Shown here in pieces: positions 7,915-15,314 of a DNA stretch of 64,000 nt. Positions within the stretch are counted from its first letter, which is position 1; each line of letters starts with the position of its first letter. The position numbers and the translations under genes were made by a program. Origin of the DNA: Paracoccaceae bacterium (GTDB lineage: Bacteria > Pseudomonadota > Alphaproteobacteria > Rhodobacterales > Rhodobacteraceae); the NCBI GenBank assembly GCA_002708925.1, contig PAPN01000014.1:111347-175346 (forward strand), written 5' to 3'. The notes below the pieces were generated by a model. That model did no database searches and had not been told where the DNA came from. It saw only the letters and a program-made list of their open reading frames with translations.

Positions 7915-8678
7915 CCGCACTCGATCCTGCCCTTCACAGGTTCCTTGGCGGGCTGGCCGTCTCGCTCGATCCCATCGCCCGGTTTCGAACCACAATGGGC
8001 GTCGAGCCCCGCGCGTTTCAAAGGCAATTGCTCTCATCCACAGCTTCCCACATCATCCTTATGGCGAGCAGGCAGTTGGGCAAAAGCACGGCGGTGGCGT
8101 GCGTCGCTTGGGATGGCTTTCTCCGGGGGCTGACAGTTGTCGTGATCACGCCGACCGAGAAGCAAGCAAAAGAGTTTCTTCTGCGCGTGAAGGAATTCCG
8201 AGACGCCGACCCATTCGCCCCTCGCGACATTCAGTTTCTGAAAACCGAGGTGTCTGCCGCAAACCACAAAGGGCGCATCCTAGCCATGCCAGCGACTGAC
8301 AGCGCACGCGGTTTCACGGCGGACATTCTGTGCCTCGATGAAGCCGCCCTGATTGCCGACGACGACATTGCAGCGGTCCTGCCTTTGCGCCGGAAGGTGA
8401 CAGGCCGGTTGCTCGTCACCTCGACCCCAATGTGGAAGGACGGCGATTTCTATCGCTGGTGGACAGGGCCGAACGACTTCGAGAAGATTCTCGGCCACTT
8501 CCGCGATTGCGGAGATCCCGAATTGATCGCGGCCATCGAAAAGGAGCGTGACGTGATCTCGTCCCAACGCTTCGCCCGCGAATACGACTGCATTTTCGCA
8601 GGTGGAGGCGACCCCCTCGTTTCTCACGCCACGCTCATGCGAGCGACCAACAACACGGAGCAAGCCCTTGTCCTATGA
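7911..8678 (+). CDS. Terminase large subunit, ATPase half
   Basis: This 255-residue ORF contains the DNA-packaging motor ATPase. Walker A is MASRQLGKST (51-60), a Q-type phage terminase motif; Walker B with the catalytic Glu is ILCLDEA (139-145); the coupling motif is LLVTSTP (167-173). It ends in EYDCIFAGGGDPLVS, which in whole terminases leads straight into the nuclease domain. Here the frame closes with TGA at 8676, while the nuclease domain continues in another frame. It is therefore either a frameshifted gene or the first of two separate polypeptides. It overlaps the small-subunit gene by ATGA. Confidence 0.82.
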   Translation: MTALDPALHRFLGGLAVSLDPIARFRTTMGVEPRAFQRQLLSSTASHIILMASRQLGKSTAVACVAWDGFLRGLTVVVITPTEKQAKEFLLRVKEFRDADPFAPRDIQFLKTEVSAANHKGRILAMPATDSARGFTADILCLDEAALIADDDIAAVLPLRRKVTGRLLVTSTPMWKDGDFYRWWTGPNDFEKILGHFRDCGDPELIAAIEKERDVISSQRFAREYDCIFAGGGDPLVSHATLMRATNNTEQALVL

Positions 8679-9381
8679 ACTGATCGAACGCGACGACGGC
8701 ACCTTGATCATGCCGACCTCTTCTGATCCGGCAGCGGCTGGGCATTCGGTGAAGGGCTTCCGCCGGTATGCGGTTGGCCTCGATGTAGGAGGCCGAGGCG
8801 AAGACCCTTCGGCGCTGGCGATCATCAAGGCGGAGTCGCGGCCCTTCATGACAGGGCGAGGCTGGGAACAGGCGCTGACAGCACCAGAATATACCGTCGT
8901 CTATACCGAGACCGCGAAACTCGACGAGGCCGTTGACGTGATCGACTGGGTGGCGTCGATCCTGCGCAAGCTGAAAAACTGGACCTTGACGATGGATGCG
9001 ACCGGCATGGGCGCCCCGCTCGTGGGATTGTTCGAACAGGCCAAGGTGCCAGTCAATGCCGTAACCATGACGGCTGGCTCGTCCATCAATCGCAAAGGCA
9101 ACCGGATCACCTGCTCGAAGAACGTTCTGTTCGAAAATGCCGCGACCTGCCTTGAGAATGGTTCCCTACGCATCGCCCACGACCTCCCCGAGAAAGAGGA
9201 ACTGATCCGCGAGTCCACCTCGGTCGAGTTCAAGATGACCTCGGCGGGCAACCTCACCCTCCAAGGCGGCGGGCGCGGCCACCATGCCGACCGCTTCGTC
9301 GCCATGTGCCTCGCGTTGCTCTCGGAGACTCATTTCGCGCCCCGGTCCATCGAAGTGAGCCACCTGCGCGGATACTGGTGA
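8668..9381 (+). CDS. Terminase large subunit, nuclease half
   Basis: This 237-residue ORF carries the RNase H-like nuclease domain of the terminase. Acidic residues are visible in VGLDVGGRGEDPSAL (D39), TMDATGMGAP (D110) and GHHADRF (D208). A TTG at 8668 is preceded by GGAG at 8657-8660 with a seven-base gap, so independent translation is possible; a GTG at 8602 is a longer alternative. It overlaps the end of the ATPase ORF by 11 bases. The two halves together have the length of a normal large terminase (about 490 residues). Confidence 0.75.
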   Translation: MSYELIERDDGTLIMPTSSDPAAAGHSVKGFRRYAVGLDVGGRGEDPSALAIIKAESRPFMTGRGWEQALTAPEYTVVYTETAKLDEAVDVIDWVASILRKLKNWTLTMDATGMGAPLVGLFEQAKVPVNAVTMTAGSSINRKGNRITCSKNVLFENAATCLENGSLRIAHDLPEKEELIRESTSVEFKMTSAGNLTLQGGGRGHHADRFVAMCLALLSETHFAPRSIEVSHLRGYW

Positions 9382-9446
9382 AAGCGCGGCGCTGCTAGGC
9401 GTCTATGCGGTGTCTGAGCAGGCGGCCTATGCTGACCCCGCAAATT

Positions 9447-9456
9447 CGCATATGCG
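9447..9456. promoter_or_regulatory. Perfect palindrome upstream of the restriction gene
   Basis: CGCATATGCG is a perfect 10-base palindrome in the 146-base gap between the terminase and the putative restriction endonuclease gene, 71 bases before its start. It could be an operator controlling restriction gene expression, but no controller gene is visible. The rest of the gap shows nothing recognisable. Confidence 0.3.
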
Positions 9457-9527
9457 TATCTCTGAGGCTCTCTGACGGTCACAAATCGCACTCGCTTCCC
9501 ATTGAGGAATCGAGATAAAGTCGCCGC

Positions 9528-10583
9528 ATGAGCACTGGCACCGATGCACGCGACCGCGTATTTGAACTAGTTGATGGCTTTATTGCCGACCCAGCCGCCG
9601 GAACACAGGCGATTGACGATGCTCGCGCGTCACTGCCCGCTGATGCGATTGCGGACCTTGAAAGCGTTCTTGGCGACCGGCGGATCAGCTACCGAGACGG
9701 CGTGCTCATACAACTCGGTTATGGCCTCGAAGACGCGACACTCGATTTGACCCGTCGCCCGGAAGGGGCGCGGGGTATGGCGCAACAACTCGGTGTTTTT
9801 CTCTCGGAGCGCCACATCACGGCAGTGAAAGACGCCTACCAAAACATTGCGAAAAACACTGACCGCCTCGCCCGTGGGAACGTCGAAGAGTTTGATCGGC
9901 TCTTACACTGGGCGAACGGCGTGAGCCAGGGCGACCGTGAAGCTGCCCTTGGTTTCGCATGTGCAGCCGTCGCCGCGACCGCGCGCCCGGTGCTGCCAAT
10001 GCCGGAATTGAACCGTAGCGCCCTCACCTTCGCGAGAACCACTGGCTTGCTGCTGGACCTACTGAATGTCCCATCTGGCGGCGCATACGAGCAGTTCGCC
10101 TTCGCGGCCCTGCTGCATACGATGGTGGCAAGTCACGCGGCGGATCAGGTGCGCGTCGAAACTAAAAGTCTCAACGCTTCGGATAGAAGCTCCTTCGCTG
10201 CTGGCGACGTCCAAATCGCCACTGGCAGCCGGGTAATCGAAGCGTTCGAAATTACGGCAAACAACTGGGCGACGAAAATTGACGGCGCGTCGAAGACGAT
10301 CCGCGACAATGACCTGTCACGGCTCCACATCGTTGCCAATCGGCCCGAAGGAGACCGGAAAGCCGCAAGCGAGAGGTTGAACCAGCTTGCAGAGGACGTA
10401 GCGGTGCTGGACGTGCGACAGGCCGTGGAGGTGCTTACAGCGGTTCTGACGAGGCCGCAGCGTGCGGAGGCGCTTGTCCGCCTTTACGAATACCTCGACC
10501 GCTATCAACCCGACACGGAGCGAGTGAACGAATTGGTGCGAAGGCTGGACGCCGCAAACCTAGTGGAGCGCGCGGGCAACTGA
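9528..10583 (+). CDS. Putative type II restriction endonuclease (SacI-like)
   Basis: This 351-residue cytoplasmic protein overlaps, tail to tail, a C5-cytosine methyltransferase by 24 bases, the classic layout of a type II restriction-modification pair. The segment SSFAAGDVQI followed by AFEITANNW (residues about 221-247) resembles the PD-(D/E)XK core of SacI, where GDVQV is followed by TVEVRGK. D227 and E241 would be the metal ligands. The usual Lys two residues after the Glu is Thr here, and K250 might substitute. The rest is helical with no other domain recognised. Identification is from memory of SacI and gene context; the recognition sequence is unknown. Confidence 0.6.
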   Translation: MSTGTDARDRVFELVDGFIADPAAGTQAIDDARASLPADAIADLESVLGDRRISYRDGVLIQLGYGLEDATLDLTRRPEGARGMAQQLGVFLSERHITAVKDAYQNIAKNTDRLARGNVEEFDRLLHWANGVSQGDREAALGFACAAVAATARPVLPMPELNRSALTFARTTGLLLDLLNVPSGGAYEQFAFAALLHTMVASHAADQVRVETKSLNASDRSSFAAGDVQIATGSRVIEAFEITANNWATKIDGASKTIRDNDLSRLHIVANRPEGDRKAASERLNQLAEDVAVLDVRQAVEVLTAVLTRPQRAEALVRLYEYLDRYQPDTERVNELVRRLDAANLVERAGN

Positions 10584-11561
10584 TGCGCCAACAACCTCGG
10601 CCAGCCGAGGCGGAACGGCGTTGCCGATCTGTGTATACTGAGAGCTTCTTGATCCTGCGAATTCCATTCCCGCCGGAAATGTCTGCAAGAGCGCGGATTC
10701 CAAGATGGTGATGCGTCGCCCGCCCTCCAACTCTCCGGTGCGAGGTTTGCCGCCGTCCCAGAGGTGCTTGTGGTACGGAGGGACTGCCTCTAATTCATCG
10801 AGGAAGTGGGTCTTGTTGCCGCCAGCAGATGCAAGGATCGTCGGTGCCGGCTGATCGAGATTGATTGCGCGGCCACCGCCGTTGAACAGTTGACCGGCAT
10901 ACGGACTTGGGCGGAGGTCAGGCCTCCGCGCATAAACCACCTTCGACGGGTTAGGCTGCCCCTGCACTTCGCCGCGACGCAGAACAGAGCCCGCAGTAAC
11001 GTATCGTCCGGGCGTGTGGGTAGGCACTGGGAAGTTGATGCTACCTTTTAGCAGGCCGATAAGCACAATCCGCATCCGCTTTTGGGGCACCCCGTAATCA
11101 GCAGCGTTGATCAAGCGCGGCGGCAATATGGTGTATTTGTCGGAGAACAGCGACAGGATTTCCGCCATGTATTCCCTATTGCGAGGCGCGAGAAGGCCAG
11201 CGACGTTTTCCATAATGAATGCGCGTGGCATAATCTCATTCACGGCACGCGCAAATTCGGGGATCATGTCTCGGTCATCTTTCGCGGCCAGCCGCTTTCC
11301 ACCGTTCGAAAACGGCTGACAGGGAGGTCCGCCAGCTACTAAGTCAACGCCTCTCCATTGCCGGAAATCGTATCCAACTATTGACCCCTCGACGGCTTCC
11401 GCATGGGGAAGCGCCTTGCGATACGTCGCCATAGCGTCCTTGTTGGTGTCGAGGCCCATCAAAGACCTGAACCCTGCGTTTTCCAGCCCGAGGCTTAGTC
11501 CTCCGGCCCCACAGAATAGGTCTATGCTTGTCAGCCCCAAATCACTGCCTCCTGCGAACAT
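10560..11561 (-). CDS. DNA (cytosine-5-)-methyltransferase
   Basis: This 333-residue protein transfers methyl from SAM to C5 of cytosine in DNA and would protect the host from the convergent endonuclease. Motif I is DLFCGAGGLSLG (14-25). Motif IV is GGPPCQPFS, with catalytic Cys81. Motif VI is MENVAG, motif VIII is PQKRMRI, motif IX is LLQTFP and motif X is IGNAVPP. The target-recognition region lies between VIII and IX, containing SVLRRGEV and PSPYAGQLFNGGG. Size and motif order are complete, so it is likely active. It is transcribed away from a 229-base gap that should contain its promoter. Confidence 0.93.
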   Translation of the reverse strand: MFAGGSDLGLTSIDLFCGAGGLSLGLENAGFRSLMGLDTNKDAMATYRKALPHAEAVEGSIVGYDFRQWRGVDLVAGGPPCQPFSNGGKRLAAKDDRDMIPEFARAVNEIMPRAFIMENVAGLLAPRNREYMAEILSLFSDKYTILPPRLINAADYGVPQKRMRIVLIGLLKGSINFPVPTHTPGRYVTAGSVLRRGEVQGQPNPSKVVYARRPDLRPSPYAGQLFNGGGRAINLDQPAPTILASAGGNKTHFLDELEAVPPYHKHLWDGGKPRTGELEGGRRITILESALLQTFPAGMEFAGSRSSQYTQIGNAVPPRLAEVVGASVARALH

Positions 11562-11790
11562 TTTGAGAACTTATAGTGCGGCGGTGCATCCGGCGTCAAC
11601 GTTCTTGGACCACATTGCCACGCCCAGAGTCTTGACTCAAGCGGCCTGCTGGTGTAGCCGCTCCGCATGCTGGCGGTACCTGTTCCGAGATCGCCCCCAA
11701 TCCGCTCACTGCTGATTGCCCAGAGGAAGCCAACCCTTCGGTGTCGGTTACCTAAGCTTGTTCCGTCGCCGTCCAGCGAAAGGATCAGGT
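11562..11790. other. Intergenic gap between methyltransferase and HNH gene
   Basis: This 229-base gap lies between the divergent methyltransferase and HNH genes and should carry both promoters. Several short ORFs cross it, but none looks like a protein. I see no repeat, tRNA or clear promoter hexamers; AAGGATCAG just before 11791 is the HNH ribosome site. Confidence 0.5.
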
Positions 11791-12291
11791 ATGTTCGATC
11801 ACTACAGTTGCGGGCTGTCTCCCGCAGAGGCGGCAGCCGAAGCCGCCGAGGCCGAGCGCGAGACGGCAGAATTCGAGGCCCAGCGAGCAGCCGAACGTGA
11901 AGCGTATATCTCCAGCTTGCCGACCAAGCACCACCGTCACAACCTTAGGCGCCGGGTGAAGAAGAACTTCGATGAAGCGATGCGCCGCGCGAGAAATGCA
12001 GAAGCCGTGCCACCGTGGCTGACTGACGCCGACAAAGCGGCCATGCTGGCGATCTATCAAGAAGCGGACGATCTGGAGCGTCTGACCGGTGTGCCGCATG
12101 AGGTCGATCACATCGTCCAGCTTGTCGGCAAGAACAAAGCCGGTGATCAGGTGATCTCGGGGCTGCATGTGCCGTGGAACCTTCGCGCCATTCCTTGGAA
12201 GATGAACCGAATGCGCGGCGACTGGTTCTACATCGCAGCATGTGAGCGAGTAGACCCGAACAGCGACGACGAGATTCTCGCTGCTTTCTAA
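11791..12291 (+). CDS. HNH endonuclease, phage type
   Basis: This 166-residue protein begins with an Ala/Glu-rich helix (AAAEAAEAERETAEFEAQRAA, in two parts) and ends in an HNH nuclease module. That module reads EVDHIVQL near residue 105, then ISGLHVPWNLRAI and KMNRMRGDW. Small HNH proteins of this pattern often sit beside terminase genes and assist packaging. Here it is separated from the terminase by the restriction-modification genes. ATG at 11791 follows AAGGATCAG. The domain call is firm; the role in packaging is inferred. Confidence 0.8.
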   Translation: MFDHYSCGLSPAEAAAEAAEAERETAEFEAQRAAEREAYISSLPTKHHRHNLRRRVKKNFDEAMRRARNAEAVPPWLTDADKAAMLAIYQEADDLERLTGVPHEVDHIVQLVGKNKAGDQVISGLHVPWNLRAIPWKMNRMRGDWFYIAACERVDPNSDDEILAAF

Positions 12292-12342
12292 CTGAAATCG
12301 CTTGAATGAGCCGTCCGCTGCGTTTAAACGCACGGTCGGTCC

Positions 12343-12418
12343 GCCTCAATAGCTCAGCTGGTAGAGCAGGTCCTTCGTAAGGACAAGGTCGGGGGTTCGA
12401 GTCCCTCTTGAGGCACCA
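12343..12418 (+). tRNA. tRNA-Thr (anticodon CGT)
   Basis: A full cloverleaf can be drawn. The acceptor GCCTCAA pairs with TTGAGGC, the D arm is GCTC/GAGC, and the anticodon loop TTCGTAA puts CGT at 12376-12378. The T arm GGGGG/CCCTC has loop TTCGAGT, and CCA is encoded. The outermost anticodon-stem pair is a G-A mismatch. It decodes ACG. It lies inside the phage-derived island, between the HNH and Panacea genes, so it may be element-borne or mark an integration site. Confidence 0.92.
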
Positions 12419-12500
12419 TTCCCCTGACTTGCCAAATCACCCCATTGTCGTGCACTATTGCGCGAACAGAATGAGAACACGAAAGCGACGAGATGAGACG

Positions 12501-13049
12501 ATGAGCGCATACGATCCGAGGGCAATAGCGAACCTCATGCTAGACGAGGCGGATCGACGTGGCATCAAGATCAGCAACCTGGCACTTCAAAAGCTACTCT
12601 ATTTCGCGCACGGAATCCACATGAAGCGCGGGAAAGGGCCGCTTGTCTCAGGCTACTTCGAGGCGTGGCAGTATGGCCCGGTGCATCCGGCTGTCTATCG
12701 AGCGTTCAAGAGAAACGGCGCAGAACCGATTGCCTTTCGGGCTGTAAAGCAAGACCCTCTGACAGGGCGGACGAGTGAACTGCCTATACCAGACGATATG
12801 GCGGTTGTTGATCTGATCAGTGATGTTGTCCGACATTTCGGCCCTATGTCCCCGGGACGGTTGGTGGACCTGTCTCACGCAAAGGGCTCCCCATGGAGCG
12901 TGGTGGTGGACAAAGCGAGAACGAACGTTGCTTTTGGAATGCGGATACCGGATAATGTGATCCTAGACCGATTCCAACACCACAAGGTGTCCTTGAACGC
13001 TACACCTCGCGCAGGAGAACCGCCAAGTGACGATACGCCCATTGCCTGA
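12501..13049 (+). CDS. Panacea-domain (DUF4065) antitoxin-like protein
   Basis: This 182-residue protein shows the Panacea/DUF4065 signature: ALQKLLYFAHGIHM (28-41), then YFEAWQYGPVHPAVYRAFK (52-70), and a C-terminal SHAKGSPW segment. Panacea domains, including the SocA and GepA families, are known as versatile antitoxins that neutralise the toxin encoded beside them. The next gene overlaps its end, as expected for an antitoxin-toxin operon. The start at 12501 is chosen because the domain begins right after it; an in-frame ATG at 12408 would run into the tRNA. It sits in the accessory island. Confidence 0.85.
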   Translation: MSAYDPRAIANLMLDEADRRGIKISNLALQKLLYFAHGIHMKRGKGPLVSGYFEAWQYGPVHPAVYRAFKRNGAEPIAFRAVKQDPLTGRTSELPIPDDMAVVDLISDVVRHFGPMSPGRLVDLSHAKGSPWSVVVDKARTNVAFGMRIPDNVILDRFQHHKVSLNATPRAGEPPSDDTPIA

Positions 13050-13743
13050 CATTGACCTTGCGCGGATCGCGCCCCAGCGCGACGACATGAAGCGCAAGAG
13101 CTTAGAGCAGATGAAGGGCGGGTTCTCGACGTTCTCCTACAAGCCCGTTCGATCCTGCTTTTCCGACCTTTTCAACATCCAACCCGAGTTGGATCTTGGT
13201 ATTGCCGAACCGACACCTTGGCCCGTGATCGAGGCGGAGTTGCGGAAGCGGTCCAAGTCGGACGAAGAATTCACATACAACCGGCGCGTAGCCCTTGGCC
13301 TGCATGACTTCGCCACTTCTGGCCGGGTTTTTGGACGCAAGCACGAATTCTTCCCGCTCTCGATGGGCATGGGCCGGAAAGTGACTTTCTGGCTGCCGAT
13401 GATTCTTGCCATCGACGAGCAAGCCAGCGCGCTGTTTATCGAGCCGCGCCGGTCGCGAGGCCTGACGGCAGAGGGTAGGCGTTTCGCATTCTCGATGATG
13501 CACGAGCGCATCCGGGCGGCTGACGAGGACTTTGCCGAGGTTCGGTTGACCATCGCGCAGTTTGGCGATCCATCGGACGACCGCCGGGCCGTCAGACTCC
13601 ACACGGATGAAGGCGTTGACCTCTATTCGCGCGAAGAACTCGAACTCATGGTCGCCTCCACCTATGATATGTGGCGCGAGGTACTTGAGGAACGGGAGCG
13701 CGAAGCGCGGCGCGGCGCGACGGGCACAGGCCCGCTGATCTGA
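13027..13743 (+). CDS. Hypothetical protein, candidate toxin partner of the Panacea gene
   Basis: This 238-residue protein starts at a GTG inside the end of the Panacea gene, with AGGAG about ten bases upstream, so the two are coupled. No known toxin motif is recognised: there is no Fic, RelE, PIN or ADP-ribosyl signature. Features seen are SYKPVRSCFSDLF near the N-terminus, a central hydrophobic GMGRKVTFWLPMILAID stretch, DEQASALFIEPRRSRGL, and a charged coiled C-terminus (EVLEEREREARR). Short central beta-like strands suggest a soluble alpha/beta protein. Toxin activity is inferred only from overlap with a Panacea gene. Confidence 0.6.
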   Translation: MTIRPLPDIDLARIAPQRDDMKRKSLEQMKGGFSTFSYKPVRSCFSDLFNIQPELDLGIAEPTPWPVIEAELRKRSKSDEEFTYNRRVALGLHDFATSGRVFGRKHEFFPLSMGMGRKVTFWLPMILAIDEQASALFIEPRRSRGLTAEGRRFAFSMMHERIRAADEDFAEVRLTIAQFGDPSDDRRAVRLHTDEGVDLYSREELELMVASTYDMWREVLEEREREARRGATGTGPLI

Positions 13744-13769
13744 AGCAACATCCCTACGTGAAGGCTGGC

Positions 13770-14000
13770 ATGGATTCGAGCAGCGTCCCTATCAAAAACT
13801 GCGACCTTCTAACTTGGAGTGAGATACTTCGGGTGAGCAAGGAGTGTGCGGCTGCGGACAAGACATTCCCGGAACTGTTTGAGGCGCTTCGCCCGTTTGG
13901 CTACACGCGCCAGTCCGTCGCGAACTGGATCACCAAGGGCTACATTCCGCATTACCGGCCCGCAGAACCGCGAGGCTACGAGCCCGTGAAATTCTCGTAA
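13770..14000 (+). CDS. Small hypothetical protein with helix-turn-helix-like end
   Basis: A 76-residue ORF from ATG 13770 (or 80 residues from GTG 13758). LFEALRPFGYTRQSVANWITKGYIP (in two parts: LFEALRPFGY, then TRQSVANWITKGYIP) looks like a short helix-turn-helix with a conserved-type VANWITKG turn. It follows the putative toxin gene by 26 bases on the same strand. It could be a small regulator of the island, but function is unproven. Confidence 0.45.
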   Translation: MDSSSVPIKNCDLLTWSEILRVSKECAAADKTFPELFEALRPFGYTRQSVANWITKGYIPHYRPAEPRGYEPVKFS

Positions 14001-14055
14001 CATTCTCGAAAACACCTAACGTCTTGATGATACTGTGGAAATGGTCGGTTTGAGC

Positions 14056-14098
14056 ACTCATTACGAATGACGTGCTCTACCAGCTGAGCTACACCGGC
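14056..14098 (-). pseudogene. tRNA-Thr(CGT) remnant, 5' half only
   Basis: Read on the minus strand from 14098, a tRNA 5' half is seen: acceptor strand GCCGGTG, D arm GCTCAGCTGGTAGAGC, and anticodon arm ending TTCGTAATGA. The anticodon CGT is at 14063-14065. No T arm, 3' acceptor strand or CCA follows. Its acceptor differs from the complete tRNA-Thr in the island, so it is not a simple copy of that gene. Half-tRNAs often mark former integration sites. Confidence 0.7.
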
Positions 14099-14189
14099 AT
14101 TCTTCTCTTTCTGCGGCCCTACTATGGCCCTACTCGTTACTGCGTGCCGTCTCCAACTCATTGGCATCAAACGTCAATCGCGAGCGGAC

Positions 14190-14236
14190 CCGCTACTTAC
14201 GAATGACGCGCTCTATCAGCTAAGCGACGGCGGCAA
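14190..14236 (-). pseudogene. Second, degenerate tRNA-Thr(CGT)-like remnant
   Basis: On the minus strand GCTTAGCTGATAGAGC followed by GCGTCATTCGTAAGTAGC matches the D arm and anticodon arm of the remnant 138 bases away, with scattered changes and two missing bases. The acceptor strand is already degenerate and no T arm follows. It is best explained as an older duplicated copy of the same tRNA half. Confidence 0.55.
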
Positions 14237-14407
14237 TGGCGCTCGTTTAACGGCTGAATGGCTGCCGCGCAAGGCTGAATCAGAACGGGGCCTCGCCGTT
14301 GTCCAAATGCTCTGTTCTGTTCCGGTCTGATTTGGAAATCTGGACAGCGGGCGTTTGAAGCGATGCCAGCGTTGTCATCTTGGAAATGGTCGATTAGGGT
14401 TCCACAG

Positions 14408-14776
14408 ATGATATGCGCAAAACAGATACTGTCCGTGATGCTTGCTGCCGTTCTGGTTGTCGTGACCGGATTGAGCGGCCCCGCGCACGCATTGTCTGGG
14501 GATTGCGCTGGCGGGCATTGTGCGGAACATGTGCATATGTCGGCAGATACTCAAAATGCTGGCCATGCTGCGATGGATTTTGCCGGGCAGGTGCCCTCAG
14601 ATTCAGGCGGCGCGGGGCATGAAGGGTGCAATCCGTTCCTGTGTAATGTCCTGGCAGTTGCCTTGTTCCATTCCGATGTGATTTTCGCCCCGTCCAAGAC
14701 GACCCGGATGTGGCATGTTGCTTTGCTCTCTTCTCTGGAAGAGCCGAACAATCCGGACAGACCCCCGAACCTTTGA
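14408..14776 (+). CDS. Secreted Cys/His-rich protein of the copper cluster
   Basis: This 122-residue protein begins with a signal peptide (hydrophobic ILSVMLAAVLVVVTGL, then PAHA). The mature part is rich in His, Cys and Met (GDCAGGHCAEHVHM, GHEGCNPFLC), which suggests periplasmic copper binding. It is first in a same-strand run with a cytochrome, copC, copD and a multicopper oxidase. No family name is recognised. ATG 14408 is chosen over 14363 because the signal peptide begins there. Confidence 0.65.
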   Translation: MICAKQILSVMLAAVLVVVTGLSGPAHALSGDCAGGHCAEHVHMSADTQNAGHAAMDFAGQVPSDSGGAGHEGCNPFLCNVLAVALFHSDVIFAPSKTTRMWHVALLSSLEEPNNPDRPPNL

Positions 14777-14852
14777 AACAGGCTTCCATCGCCGCTCATG
14801 AGGATGAGTGCGTTCCGGAGTGCCGTGCTGAATTTGCGGCCCCCCTGTTTCA
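14774..14852. repeat. Nine-base inverted repeat in the leader before the first cytochrome gene
   Basis: TGAAACAGG (14774-14782) and CCTGTTTCA (14844-14852) are perfect inverted repeats 61 bases apart, spanning almost the whole gap between the Cys/His-rich gene and the cytochrome gene. They could close a long stem in the transcript. No known riboswitch is recognised. Confidence 0.4.
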
Positions 14853-14870
14853 CAAGGTTAGGATCTCTGT

Positions 14871-15302
14871 ATGAACCGAAAATATCTACTTGTCGGCGCC
14901 TGCGCCGCGGCGGCTGTTGCTGCCTATATCGTCCTGCGCCCCGCACCTGCGGATGACGCCGCCCAAACGGCTGCGCCGAAAGATGGCGCTTTGGTTGCGA
15001 TTCAGATGCCCGCCATCGAGGGCAACGCCGCGATCGGGCAGCGTATCTTTGAAAATGCCTGTGTTGCCTGTCACGGGGCGGGCGGCGTTGGTGTCGAGGG
15101 GGCGGGTCCGCCGCTGATTCATGTTATCTATGAACCCAGTCACCATGCTGACGAAACCTTTCAGCGCGCGGTTGCTTTGGGGGTCAGAAGCCATCACTGG
15201 CGGTTTGGCAACATGCCGCCGGTCAAAGGCCTGACCCGTGGCGATGTCGCCATGGTCATTACCTATATCCGCGAAATCCAGCGCGCCAATGGAATTAACT
15301 AA
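14871..15302 (+). CDS. c-type cytochrome, membrane-anchored
   Basis: This 143-residue protein has an N-terminal hydrophobic helix (YLLVGACAAAAVAAYIVL) that is an anchor or signal. One haem site is CVACH (about residues 62-66), and a probable distal Met is in FGNMPPVKGL. It is a small class I cytochrome of the CccA type (PRK/COG2010-like by appearance). It lies directly before copC. In this cluster it could accept electrons from the multicopper oxidase substrate chain or deliver them to an oxidase; that role is inferred. Confidence 0.88.
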   Translation: MNRKYLLVGACAAAAVAAYIVLRPAPADDAAQTAAPKDGALVAIQMPAIEGNAAIGQRIFENACVACHGAGGVGVEGAGPPLIHVIYEPSHHADETFQRAVALGVRSHHWRFGNMPPVKGLTRGDVAMVITYIREIQRANGIN

Positions 15303-15314
15303 AGGATACCTCTG

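Larger units (their letters stand above)
6740..14240. mobile_element. Phage-derived accessory island (defective prophage or satellite remnant)
   Basis: The left edge is where the SDR reading frame loses homology (about 6738-6760). The right edge is placed near the tRNA-Thr-like remnants, before the copper cluster. Inside are a primase-like fragment, terminase genes, an HNH nuclease, a restriction-modification pair, a Panacea antitoxin pair and a complete tRNA. No integrase, portal, capsid or tail gene is visible, so it cannot form virions alone and may be a remnant. Exact ends are uncertain because no flanking direct repeat was found. Confidence 0.65.
14001..14407. other. 407-base gap holding tRNA-Thr-like remnants
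   Basis: No protein gene is supported here; short ORFs across it look like shadows. It holds two 3'-truncated tRNA-Thr(CGT)-like sequences on the minus strand and a nine-base direct repeat with period 11 (GGCCCTACT at 14115-14123 and 14126-14134). It is the likely right boundary of the accessory island. The last 130 bases should contain the promoter of the copper cluster. Confidence 0.6.

Noticed and set aside
8600..8680. Programmed ribosomal frameshift in the terminase gene
   Set aside because: No slippery heptamer or downstream pseudoknot was seen; a coupled TTG start or a plain frameshift explains the sequence as well.
14124..14330. Small ORF in the tRNA-remnant gap
   Set aside because: It crosses a tRNA-like remnant on the other strand, has no ribosome site and no protein-like composition.
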